From G963720515 sp963720515 (GTDB lineage: Bacteria; Actinomycetota; Thermoleophilia; Gaiellales; Gaiellaceae): a DNA stretch of 64,000 nt. A program made the translations under genes and the position numbers. Each line of letters starts with the position of its first letter. The stretch's first letter is position 1. A model generated the notes under the pieces. The model was not told the origin of the DNA and ran no database searches. It saw only the letters and a program-made list of their open reading frames with translations. The DNA lies in the NCBI GenBank assembly GCA_963720515.1, contig OY970397.1, positions 1,054,001-1,118,000 of the forward strand, read 5' to 3'. Below are positions 48,835 to 56,235 of the stretch, piece after piece.

Positions 48835-49533
48835 CTATCCGTCCTCGAAGATCCGAGGATCGTCGGTGATGACGCCCGCGACGCCGAGGGCATCCACGCG
48901 GGCGAGCGCGGCCGGGTCGTTCACGGTCCACGCGAGCACCGGGGCGCCGAGCGCGCGGCAGCGCTCGACGAGCGCGGGCGAGACGACGCGGTGGTGGAGC
49001 GTGGCGACCGACGCCCCCGAGTCGCGGAGCATCCCGGCGATCCGGTACGGCAGGGCGCGACGAAGCACCGCGAGCCCGGCCTCGATCGCCGCATCCGGGA
49101 GCCGGCCGGAGATCCCGAGCCGGTCGTCCGGATAGCTCCGCGCGAGCAAAAGCGCGGGCGCGGCCGCGGCGGCCGCGAGCAGGACGTCCGGGAGGAACGA
49201 CGCGACGAGCGTCCGCTCGAGGAGCGCGTGCCGGCCGAGGAGCGCCGCGAGCTCGGCCTCCCGCCCGGCCTGCTTTACGTCGCAGAGAACGAACGCGTCG
49301 GATCCTGCGAGGAGCGCGAGCGCGTCGTCGAGCGGCGGGCTCTCCGCCACAGCCTCGCCCGCGGAGTGGGCGACGACGAGCCGCCCGTCCACGGTGACGA
49401 CGTCGATCTCGACGCCGTCCACGCCGACGGTGAGCGCGGCCTCGATCGCGGCGAGCGAGTTCGCGGGCGCGAGGGCGGCGGCGCCCCGGTGGCCGATCCT
49501 GAGCGGCCCGTGGGCCGTCCGCTCGAGCCTCAC
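48835..49533 (-). CDS. Glycerophosphodiester phosphodiesterase
   Basis: A 232-residue GDPD-family TIM barrel. The catalytic opening is IGHRGAAALAPANSLAAIEA with the His-Arg pair, then GVDGVEIDVVTVDGRLVVAHS giving the metal-binding Glu/Asp and second His; the barrel ends APVLAWTVNDPAALARVDAL and GVAGVITDDP. No signal peptide, so cytosolic hydrolysis of glycerophosphodiesters is expected. GTG start overlaps the DUF1461 stop (GTGA), placing it at the 3' end of the phosphatase operon. Confidence 0.9.
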   Translation of the reverse strand: MRLERTAHGPLRIGHRGAAALAPANSLAAIEAALTVGVDGVEIDVVTVDGRLVVAHSAGEAVAESPPLDDALALLAGSDAFVLCDVKQAGREAELAALLGRHALLERTLVASFLPDVLLAAAAAAPALLLARSYPDDRLGISGRLPDAAIEAGLAVLRRALPYRIAGMLRDSGASVATLHHRVVSPALVERCRALGAPVLAWTVNDPAALARVDALGVAGVITDDPRIFEDG

Positions 49534-50246
49534 GTCGACGCCGGCACGGGCGCGGCGGCCCGCCGGCGCTCCCGGCGCACCGCCCAGGCGCCGCCGGCGA
49601 TGAGGACGACCGCCTGCGCGAGCACGAGCCCGGCGAGCCAGGCGACCGCGTCCTGCCAGAACCACTCGGGGTAGATCCGGATCAGCGTCGAGGACGACGG
49701 GAACTCCCAGGTCGAGGCGTCGAAGAAGAGTCCGTGGAACCACCGGAAGAACGAGTCGAAGCCGATCGCCGCGTAGATCCCGACGAAGGCGCCGAGCGCG
49801 ACGGTGAGCGCGCCGCCGCCGGCGAGGCCGAGCGCGAGCATGCGCGTCGCGCCCGCGGCGATGAGCAACACGACGAGCAGGATCGCGGCCACGAGCGCGA
49901 CGACCTGGAGCGCGTAGAGCCCGGCGAAGACGCCGCGGACGTCGTCCATGTGCGCCACCTCCCGCTCCGTGAACGCGGGCGCGCCGTCGAGCTCCGCGCG
50001 CCGCAGCGCCTCGATCCCGGCGCCGCCCGGGCGCACGGACGAGAGCCCGGTGCGGCCGAGCTCGAGCCGCTCGGCGTCCGTCATCCCGACCTCGGCCGCC
50101 GGCGTGCCCGCGTACTCGTGCCGCAGGAACCAGTCCGAGGCGATGACGCGCACGGCGTTCCCGAGGAGGGCGGGCGGGATCGCGAGCGCGAGGACGACGG
50201 CCGCGACGACGGCGCCCCGGCCGAGCCGGACGGCGGGCGCGCTCAC
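49530..50246 (-). CDS. DUF1461 (TIGR01906-type) integral membrane protein
   Basis: A 238-residue membrane protein with four hydrophobic helices (about 10-35, 116-140, 146-170, 204-228) and a large extracytoplasmic loop between the first two containing REVAHMDDVRGVFAGLYALQ, then WFHGLFFDASTWEFPSSSTLIRIYPEWFWQD before the last helix, which matches the DUF1461 pattern by eye. Function unknown. The GTG start overlaps the PP2C phosphatase stop (GTGA) and its stop overlaps the phosphodiesterase start, so three unrelated products are translationally linked. Confidence 0.78.
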   Translation of the reverse strand: MSAPAVRLGRGAVVAAVVLALAIPPALLGNAVRVIASDWFLRHEYAGTPAAEVGMTDAERLELGRTGLSSVRPGGAGIEALRRAELDGAPAFTEREVAHMDDVRGVFAGLYALQVVALVAAILLVVLLIAAGATRMLALGLAGGGALTVALGAFVGIYAAIGFDSFFRWFHGLFFDASTWEFPSSSTLIRIYPEWFWQDAVAWLAGLVLAQAVVLIAGGAWAVRRERRRAAAPVPAST

Positions 50247-52945
50247 CCCGAGAACCGGACGCAGACGACGGCGCAGTCGTCGTCGAGCGCCCCGCCGCCG
50301 AACGCGCGGCAGTCCTCGACGAGCGCGTCGGCGAGCGCCTGCGCGCCGAGCCCGGCGTTCGCGGCGAGGAAGGCGTCCAGCCGCGCCTCGCCGTAGAGCT
50401 CCCCGTCCTTCCGCGCCTCGATGACGCCGTCCGTATAGAGCACGATCGCCGCGCCCGGCTCGAGCGTGAGCCGCTGCTCCTCGTAGCGCTCTCCGCCCTC
50501 GATGCCGAGCGCGAGGCCGGGCGTCGACACGGCCTCGACCGTGCCGCCGGGCCGGACGAGCCGGGGCGGCGGGTGGCCGGCGTTCGCCGCCTCGAGCTCC
50601 CCGGTCTCCGGGTCGAGGACGGCGTAGATCATGGTGATGAACTTGCCGAGCGCGATCTCGTCCGCGACGACCTCGTTCACGCGGGCGAGGAACGTGGAGG
50701 CGTTCGCCGAGCTCCGCGCGAGCGCGCGGAACGTGAACTTCGCCAGCGCCATGTCCGCCGCCGCCTCGATCCCCTTGCCGGTGACGTCGCCGAGGCACAT
50801 CGCGAGCCGGCCGTCGTCGAGGCGCAGGAGGTCGTAGACGTCGCCGCCGACCTCGACCCGCGACGAGGACACGTAGACGTGGCCGATCTCGACTCCCTCG
50901 ACCGCCGGCAGCTCGCGCGGGAGGAGCGAGCGCTGCATCGTCTCCGAGAAGTCCTTCTGCTGCTGGTAGAGACGGGCGTTGTCGATCGCGAGCGCCGCCT
51001 GGGTTGCGACCGTGGCCGCGGCCTCCACGGTCTCGTCGTCGAGCGGCCGGTCGGGGTCGAGCGAGAGGAGCGTCAGCGTGCCGATCACCTCGCCGGGCGT
51101 CGCGAGGGGCAGCACGGCGGCGGTCGCGCCCTTCGCCAGGAACGGCGCGAGGAACGGATCCGGCGAGCGCGGCCCGAGGAGCACGGGCGCGCGGGTCGAG
51201 AGGACCTGGGCGACGACCGGGTCGTCGATCGGCTGGGGGCGCGCGAGCATCGCCGCTGTCGGCGCATGGAGCGCGCTGTCGGCGACCCTAACGGCGAGCG
51301 GCTCGAGCCGGTTCCCGCGCGCGTCGGGCATCCGGATGACGGCCGCGTCCAGGTCGAACAGCCCGACGACCGTGCCGGCGACGGCGTCAAGCGTCGCCTC
51401 GAGCGAGAGGCTGCGGGTGAACGCGTGCGAGATCTCGAAGAGCCCGCGGAGCTGGCGCGCAGAGCGGCGCTCGGCCGCGAGGGTGGTCTCGAGGACGGCG
51501 CCGAGCTGCTTCGCCCGCTCGTGGAGGCGCGCGTTCTGGACGGCGACCCCGAGCTGGCCGGAGAGCGCGAGCAGGAGCTCCTCCTCCCCCGGCTGGAGCG
51601 GGCCGGGCCGCGTCCGGAAGACGGCGAGCGCGCCGGTCACCTCCTCGTGCACGACGAGCGGCACGACGAGCGCGCGGCGCAGGCCCGTCTCCGCGAGCAC
51701 GTCGTCGAGCCCGCCTAGGCGCGGGTCGCGGCGCAGGTCGGCGACCGCGAGGAACCCGCGGCTCCGCGACGGGCCGAGGGCGAGGTCGAGCAGGCGCTCG
51801 GCGAGCTCGGTGTGCGGCCCCGAGAGGCCCTGCGAGGCCGCAGCGACGAGCCGCTCGCCCTCGCGAAGGTAGATCGCCACGTGGCCGCTCGCCGCGAGCT
51901 CCGAGATCCGCTCGACGGCCGTCTCGAGCGTGTGCGAGAGCGAGAGCCGCGCGATCGCCTGGCCGACGACGCCGACGATCGTCTGCGAGCGCTCGAGCGC
52001 GAGCTCGACGAGGCCGGCGCGGCGCGCGCGGCGGAGCGCGACGCCCGCGCGGGCGGCGAACCCGGCGAGCTGCCGGCGGGTGCCCGCGGGCCGCGGCCCG
52101 TCCCATTCGAGCCGGAGGAGCGCGGCCGGCGGCTCGCCGAGCGCGAGGACGAGCCCGTCGCCCAGGTCGGCGTCGCCACGCTCGAGCGCCTCCTGGAGCG
52201 CCGCATCCGCGTCGCGGGCGGCGGCGTCCTCACGCGTGAGGCCCCGCACGGCGAGGAGCGCGAGGGAGCCGTCCGGCTCGACCCGCCAGAGAATCGCCCT
52301 GCGGGCGGCGGTGGCGGCCGCGGCTAGCCGGACGACCTGCTCCGCGGCCTCGGCCTCGTCGGCGCCCGCGGCGAGCGCCTCGCCCGCAGCGTCGAGCGCC
52401 CCGGCGGCCGGGCGGCCGGGCAGGTCGGTGACGGCCGCGAACTCGAGGACGAGCGCGAGGTGCGAGGCGGCGAGCCGCGCAAGCGCCCGTTCGCGCTCGC
52501 CGAAGGCATCGAGCTCGCGGTAGAGCTCGAGCGTCGCGCGCATGCGCCGCGACGTGGAGACCGGCAGGACCAGGACGTGCTTGGCGCCGGCCGCCTCCGC
52601 CACGAGCCGGACGCCGGCGGGCCCGTCGCCTGCAGGCGTCGCGAGCTCCGAGGCCGGCACGTCGTCCGCCGGGAGCCGCGCGCCCTCGAGCTCGGCCGTG
52701 AGCACCGGCGAGTGCGACCAGACGGCGCGGGCGACGAGCGCGTCGGCGTCGGGGTCGGCCACGCGGACGAGCGCGAGGCCGGAGGTCGTGCCGACGCCCA
52801 CCGCACGCGTGAGCGCGGCGAGCGCCTCGTCCAGCGGCGCGCCTGCCGCCAGCGCCGCGGCGGCCGCGGCCAGCTCATCGAGCGCCCGCAACTCGCGCGT
52901 CGCGAGGCCCGGGTCCCCGGAAGTGAGCGTCGCCGGCCCGGTCAT
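50243..52945 (-). CDS. Multi-GAF PP2C-type (SpoIIE/RsbU) serine phosphatase
   Basis: A 900-residue soluble protein with four GAF-like modules (about residues 25-170, 190-305, 320-475, 500-660) ahead of a SpoIIE/RsbU phosphatase domain (680-895). Metal-binding motifs are VEVGGDVYDLL, LAMCLGDVTGKGIEAA, EAANAGHPPPRL and IVLYTDGVIEAR. Such phosphatases dephosphorylate anti-sigma antagonists in partner-switching stress pathways; no anti-anti-sigma factor or kinase is in this window. GAF modules may sense small molecules or redox state. A GATAAT hexamer 8 bases upstream suggests a leaderless promoter. It starts an operon with DUF1461 and phosphodiesterase genes. Confidence 0.9.
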   Translation of the reverse strand: MTGPATLTSGDPGLATRELRALDELAAAAAALAAGAPLDEALAALTRAVGVGTTSGLALVRVADPDADALVARAVWSHSPVLTAELEGARLPADDVPASELATPAGDGPAGVRLVAEAAGAKHVLVLPVSTSRRMRATLELYRELDAFGERERALARLAASHLALVLEFAAVTDLPGRPAAGALDAAGEALAAGADEAEAAEQVVRLAAAATAARRAILWRVEPDGSLALLAVRGLTREDAAARDADAALQEALERGDADLGDGLVLALGEPPAALLRLEWDGPRPAGTRRQLAGFAARAGVALRRARRAGLVELALERSQTIVGVVGQAIARLSLSHTLETAVERISELAASGHVAIYLREGERLVAAASQGLSGPHTELAERLLDLALGPSRSRGFLAVADLRRDPRLGGLDDVLAETGLRRALVVPLVVHEEVTGALAVFRTRPGPLQPGEEELLLALSGQLGVAVQNARLHERAKQLGAVLETTLAAERRSARQLRGLFEISHAFTRSLSLEATLDAVAGTVVGLFDLDAAVIRMPDARGNRLEPLAVRVADSALHAPTAAMLARPQPIDDPVVAQVLSTRAPVLLGPRSPDPFLAPFLAKGATAAVLPLATPGEVIGTLTLLSLDPDRPLDDETVEAAATVATQAALAIDNARLYQQQKDFSETMQRSLLPRELPAVEGVEIGHVYVSSSRVEVGGDVYDLLRLDDGRLAMCLGDVTGKGIEAAADMALAKFTFRALARSSANASTFLARVNEVVADEIALGKFITMIYAVLDPETGELEAANAGHPPPRLVRPGGTVEAVSTPGLALGIEGGERYEEQRLTLEPGAAIVLYTDGVIEARKDGELYGEARLDAFLAANAGLGAQALADALVEDCRAFGGGALDDDCAVVCVRFSG

Positions 52946-52953
52946 CGCCTGGA

Positions 52954-52959
52954 ATTATC
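52954..52959 (-). promoter_or_regulatory. Putative -10 hexamer GATAAT before the PP2C phosphatase gene
   Basis: Read on the minus strand, GATAAT ends 8 bases before the ATG at 52945; there is no Shine-Dalgarno between. Confidence 0.45.
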
Positions 52960-53018
52960 GCGTTTGCGGCGCCTTGGGCTTGCGGTCAGCCGGGAGAGCC
53001 GGAAGAATCGTGGGCTGT

Positions 53019-53252
53019 ATGGCGGCCCCGGCACCTCGCCGAACCCGGCCCACACCGGTCCGGCTCCCACCGACGCCGCTCGAGCGGGCGATGGTGCGCG
53101 AGCGCGCACGGCGCCGCGCGAGGATCGACCACGAGCGCGAAAGGCAGCTGGCGCGCCGGCGCTTCTGGATCCTCCTCTGCTTCCTCCTCTTCGTCGCCGT
53201 CATCATCGGCCTCACCATCTGGGACCAGATTCAGGCGCTCTTCGGGCTGTGA
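53019..53252 (+). CDS. Small basic single-helix membrane protein
   Basis: A 77-residue protein: a very basic cytosolic N-terminus (RERARRRARIDHERERQLARR) leads to one hydrophobic helix, FWILLCFLLFVAVIIGLTI, and a short acidic-aromatic end. ATG 53019 is chosen; the frame is open far upstream only because it shadows the phosphatase gene. It is 4 bases from the next gene, so they are probably co-transcribed. Family unknown. Confidence 0.62.
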   Translation: MAAPAPRRTRPTPVRLPPTPLERAMVRERARRRARIDHERERQLARRRFWILLCFLLFVAVIIGLTIWDQIQALFGL

Positions 53253-53256
53253 ACCG

Positions 53257-53697
53257 ATGACGTTCGATCCCGCGCGGGGGGCGCGAGCGCCGCAGGCGAG
53301 CTTCTGGACGCCCGGCGAAGGCCTCGCCTGGGTCGCGGCCCTGATCTTCACGCTGAGCTCGTTCATGGGCTGGTACTCGGGCCTCGTGGACGGGCTCAAG
53401 CTCTCGGCGCTCGGCTGGGACACCGGCCTGCCTGGGAAGCTCGTCCTCGTCGTCGGCCTCGCGACGCTCGCGCTCCTCGGGCTGCGCGCCGCCGGCGTCG
53501 AGCTGCCGCCCTCGCTGCCGGTCGGCCTCGCGATCGCCGTGCTCGGCGCGATCGGGACGATCGTCGTCCTCATCCGGCTCATCGAGGTGCCCGAGGACTA
53601 TGCCGAGCTCGGTCGCTCGATCGGGATCTGGATCAGCCTGGTGGCCGCGCTGCTTCTGATCGTGGCCGGCCTGCTGAAGTCCGCAGAAGAGGCCTGA
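53257..53697 (+). CDS. Four-helix membrane protein, unknown
   Basis: A 146-residue protein with four hydrophobic segments (residues 23-42, 61-82, 88-112, 121-142), the first followed by MGWYSGLVDGLKLSALGW. It resembles small actinobacterial membrane proteins of unknown function with a conserved GWY loop. It overlaps the 3' end of the PAP2 gene by 65 bases on the opposite strand. No function is assigned. Confidence 0.65.
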   Translation: MTFDPARGARAPQASFWTPGEGLAWVAALIFTLSSFMGWYSGLVDGLKLSALGWDTGLPGKLVLVVGLATLALLGLRAAGVELPPSLPVGLAIAVLGAIGTIVVLIRLIEVPEDYAELGRSIGIWISLVAALLLIVAGLLKSAEEA

Positions 53698-54202
53698 CGC
53701 CCAGCACGATCGCGGTGGCGACGGCGGCGCCGAGCGCCGCGCCGGCCAGCACGTCGAGCGGGTAGTGGACACCGACGTAGACGCGCGAGAACGCGATCGC
53801 GGCCGCGAGCAGGCCGAGCCCGACCGTGACGGCGCGCGGCAGCGCGGCGCCGACGAGCAGCGCGAGCGCGACGGCGCCCGCCGCGCTCGTCGCGGCATGG
53901 CCGGACGGCATCGAGCTCCCGATCGTCCCGCCGAGCAGCGGGTGGGCCTCCGGGACGACGAGGAACGGGCGCGGCCGGTCGATCGACACCTTGAGGATCG
54001 TCGCGAGGAGGTCGCTCGCCCAGACGCACGCCGCGACGAGGGCGGTCGTGAGCAGCACCTGCCGGCGGGCCCAGAACGCGAGCGCAGGCGCGAGGGCAAC
54101 CCAGACGAGCCCCGCGTAGCCGATCGCGCTCAGGAAGATGAAGACCGGATCGAGCGCGCCGACCCGGTGTTCGACGACCCAGACGAAGGCGCCGCGGTCC
54201 AG
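53633..54202 (-). CDS. PAP2-family phosphatase lacking a canonical start codon
   Basis: A membrane phosphatase of the PAP2 superfamily with all three catalytic segments: KVSIDRPRPF (KXXXXXXRP), SSMPSGHAAT (PSGH) and SRVYVGVHYPLDVLAG (SRXXXXXHXXXD). It has about six hydrophobic helices and would dephosphorylate undecaprenyl pyrophosphate or lipid phosphates outside the membrane. Homology begins at LDRGAFVWVVEHRVG, but no ATG, GTG or TTG exists between the stop of the upstream response regulator and that point; CTG at 54202 is the only near-cognate codon. Length from there is 189 residues. A start inside the upstream gene at 54361 would add an unrelated 53-residue extension. Confidence 0.75.
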   Translation of the reverse strand: MDRGAFVWVVEHRVGALDPVFIFLSAIGYAGLVWVALAPALAFWARRQVLLTTALVAACVWASDLLATILKVSIDRPRPFLVVPEAHPLLGGTIGSSMPSGHAATSAAGAVALALLVGAALPRAVTVGLGLLAAAIAFSRVYVGVHYPLDVLAGAALGAAVATAIVLGVRPLLRTSAGRPRSEAARPPG

Positions 54203-54212
54203 CGTCGCGCGC

Positions 54213-54794
54213 CTAGCGGCGCAGGAGCTGCCGCGTCGAGGCGAGCAGCTTCTCGGGGTCGAACGGCTTGCCGACGAACGCCTGCGCGCCGCGCTCCTCC
54301 GCCTCGTCCGCGCCGTTCGCCGCGCCGCTGAACATGACGACCGGCATCGCCTCGAGCCCATGACGCTCGCGCACCATCCGCAGCATCTCCCAGCCGTCCA
54401 CCTGGGGCATCATCACGTCGAGAAGGATGAGGCTGGGTGGCTCGTCCTCGAGCGCCGCGAGCCCTTCCTCCGCGCTGGCCGCCTCGCGCACCTCGACGCC
54501 GTCCGACTCGAGGCTCGCGCGAAGCGACGCCCTGAGGCCGGCGTCGTCGTCCACGATCAGGACGACGGGCCGCTCGCGCCCCCGCGACGTACCGACGAAC
54601 TCGTCGAGGTCGTTCTTCCGGAACCGGCGGTGCCCGCCGGGGGTGTAGAAGACCGCCAGCCGTTCGGCGTCCGCCCACTTCCGCACCGTGCTCTGCGCTA
54701 CGCCGAGGTAGGTCGCGGCCTGGCCCAGGGTCATCCACTCGGAGGACGCGCTGCGGCGTCCGGGGCTCCCCCCGCTTTGTGTCTCGCCTGCCAT
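54213..54794 (-). CDS. Excisionase/BldC-like HTH fused to a response-regulator receiver
   Basis: A 193-residue regulator. Residues 20-68 are a MerR-like helix-turn-helix of the excisionase/BldC type (MTLGQAATYLGVAQSTVRKW, then YTPGGHRRFRKNDLDEFV); residues 75-192 are a receiver: PVVLIVDDDAGLRASL with the acidic pair, LILLDVMMPQVDGWEML with the phospho-accepting Asp, VVMFSGAANGADEAEE and the Lys of VGKPFDPEKLLA. HTH before receiver is the reverse of common response regulators. ATG 54794 has GAGGGG six bases upstream; a TTG at 54815 is less likely. No histidine kinase is adjacent. Confidence 0.85.
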   Translation of the reverse strand: MAGETQSGGSPGRRSASSEWMTLGQAATYLGVAQSTVRKWADAERLAVFYTPGGHRRFRKNDLDEFVGTSRGRERPVVLIVDDDAGLRASLRASLESDGVEVREAASAEEGLAALEDEPPSLILLDVMMPQVDGWEMLRMVRERHGLEAMPVVMFSGAANGADEAEERGAQAFVGKPFDPEKLLASTRQLLRR

Positions 54795-54832
54795 TGAGGC
54801 CCCCTCAGAAGTCAAAACAGTGAAATACGTAC

Positions 54833-55090
54833 CTAGGGTGCCCCAGTCGTAACCGTGACCGTCCTCGATACCGGAGGAAGGGTAGCGGGAGTAAGCGTGC
54901 GGACGGACGTTTGGGTGCCGCCCGGCTGCGGCGCCTCCTCGACCGCGCGGCCCACGGCGATTCCGATGAAGAACGCGAGCGCAGCGACGAGGACGGATCC
55001 CGCGATCACCGCGATGCGCCTCTTCCGGGCGCGCTTCTCCTCGCGCCGGATGCGGGCGCGGCGCTCGCCGATCGGCCCGAGGTCGGTCAC
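54833..55090 (-). CDS. Small single-pass membrane protein with Thr/Ser-rich tail
   Basis: An 85-residue protein with a highly basic N-terminus (RRARIRREEKRARKRR), a membrane helix (VIAGSVLVAALAFFIGIAVG) and an extracytoplasmic Thr/Pro-rich tail ending TVTVTTGAP. GTG start overlaps the next upstream stop (GTGA), so it belongs to the DUF501 operon. Function unknown. Confidence 0.65.
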   Translation of the reverse strand: MTDLGPIGERRARIRREEKRARKRRIAVIAGSVLVAALAFFIGIAVGRAVEEAPQPGGTQTSVRTLTPATLPPVSRTVTVTTGAP

Positions 55091-55401
55091 GGACGGTAGT
55101 CCGTTGCCCCGCGGGCGTAGCGCGCGAACGCGGCGTCCTGCACGAGCGCCGCGTCGCGGATCCCGGCCTGCGCCCTGGGCGGCGTCGCCTCGCGCACTAC
55201 GTCACGCACCCAGTCCTCGGATCCCCGGTAGACGGACGCGAGATCGGCGAGCGAGTACGTCTGGCCGACGCGCCGGCGCAGCTCGTCCACGACCGCGTCC
55301 ACGAGCAGCGAGAGATGCTGGTAGCGCGGCTCGTCGGGCCTCGTGCGCTCCAGGCGCCGCAGCCCGTCCTCCCACTGGTACCGCGCGACGTCGACGCTCA
55401 T
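55087..55401 (-). CDS. Conserved helical protein in the DUF501 operon, unknown
   Basis: A 104-residue, mostly helical soluble protein (RYQWEDGLRRLERTRPDEPR, LLVDAVVDELRRRVG, then a Tyr-Ser-Leu-rich segment and SEDWVRDVVREATPP). No signal, membrane helix or motif that I can name. ATG 55401 overlaps the DUF501 stop (ATGA), and its own stop overlaps the next start, giving a run of coupled genes. Confidence 0.65.
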   Translation of the reverse strand: MSVDVARYQWEDGLRRLERTRPDEPRYQHLSLLVDAVVDELRRRVGQTYSLADLASVYRGSEDWVRDVVREATPPRAQAGIRDAALVQDAAFARYARGATDYRP

Positions 55402-55862
55402 CCGTGGGCCCCGGCGCAGCGCTCGTCGGGGCACCAGGTCTCGCCGGCCTCGTCGAGGATCCGCTCGCCGAGCTCGTAGCCGGGCCGCGCGAGCGCGAAC
55501 GCCGCGTGGGCATGCAGGCACTTCACCGCGCCGGGCTCCTTCGTCCCCGCGATCCCGACGTCGAGCTCCGGGCGGAGGCGCCGCTGCTCCGCGTCGGCGG
55601 CCGCGAGGCTCGCGCCGAGCGCCTCGTCCTCACGCGCCGCGTCGCGGTAGCGGGCGACGCCGCCGTCCGCCTCGAGGCGCGAGATCGCCGCGACCAGCCA
55701 GGGGCAGGTCAGGTAGTAGGTCGTCGGAAACGGCCGGCCGGACGCCGTGAACGGCGGCTGCTCGGTGACCGCCGGAAACCCGTACGCGCAGCGGCGAGCA
55801 ACGCGCCGAAAACCGTCGGCCGGCCGCCCGAGCTGCCACGAGACGATTCCGAGGTCGTCCAC
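55398..55862 (-). CDS. DUF501 protein
   Basis: A 154-residue soluble protein matching DUF501: starts VSWQLGRPADGFRRVARRCA, has PFPTTYYLTCPWLVAAISRLE, and ends with VGIAGTKEPGAVKCLHAHAA and a terminal ETWCPDERC. Conserved Cys/His positions in TCPW, KCLHAH and CPDERC could bind metal. DUF501 is found beside ftsB and enolase in Actinobacteria, as here. GTG start. Function unknown. Confidence 0.88.
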   Translation of the reverse strand: MDDLGIVSWQLGRPADGFRRVARRCAYGFPAVTEQPPFTASGRPFPTTYYLTCPWLVAAISRLEADGGVARYRDAAREDEALGASLAAADAEQRRLRPELDVGIAGTKEPGAVKCLHAHAAFALARPGYELGERILDEAGETWCPDERCAGAHG

Positions 55863-55892
55863 CGGATCATCGTATCCACGCCTTCGCGCCGC

Positions 55893-56198
55893 TCACGGAC
55901 GCTCCTCGCCTGGGAGGCCGGTCACGATGAAGAGACGCTCGCCCGGGCGGATGAGGTTGAGCTTGCGCGCCTCGCGCACGACGAACTCGTTCGACTTCGC
56001 CACCGCGAGCCGCGCGTCGAGCGAGCGCCGGTCCTGCTCGAGCTTCGCGAGCGCCGCGCGATCCCGGTCGACCTGGCCGCGCGACGCGAGGTAGGAGCGC
56101 AGCGGGTGCACGTAGCCGAGCGCGATCGCGAGGAGGGTCGCGACGGCGAGCCAGCGCAGCATGAGCGACGAGCGGGAGGGACGTTTCCGGCGGGACAC
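55893..56198 (-). CDS. Septum formation initiator FtsB/DivIC homologue
   Basis: A 101-residue bitopic protein: basic start (SRRKRPSRSS), one membrane helix (MLRWLAVATLLAIALGYV), then a coiled coil of about 45 residues (AALAKLEQDRRSLDARLAVA) and the terminal ARKLNLIRPGERLFIVTG, the FtsB/DivIC signature. It scaffolds the FtsQLB divisome complex outside the membrane. GTG start. Located between DUF501 and pyruvate kinase. Confidence 0.9.
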   Translation of the reverse strand: MSRRKRPSRSSLMLRWLAVATLLAIALGYVHPLRSYLASRGQVDRDRAALAKLEQDRRSLDARLAVAKSNEFVVREARKLNLIRPGERLFIVTGLPGEERP

Positions 56199-56235
56199 GG
56201 ACCGTCACGGTTCGCGCACGGCCCGCGGGCTCCTG

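Noticed and set aside
53633..54361. PAP2 start at the Met at 54361 inside the response regulator
   Set aside because: It would add 53 Arg/Ser-rich residues without homology and overlap the upstream gene by 149 bases.
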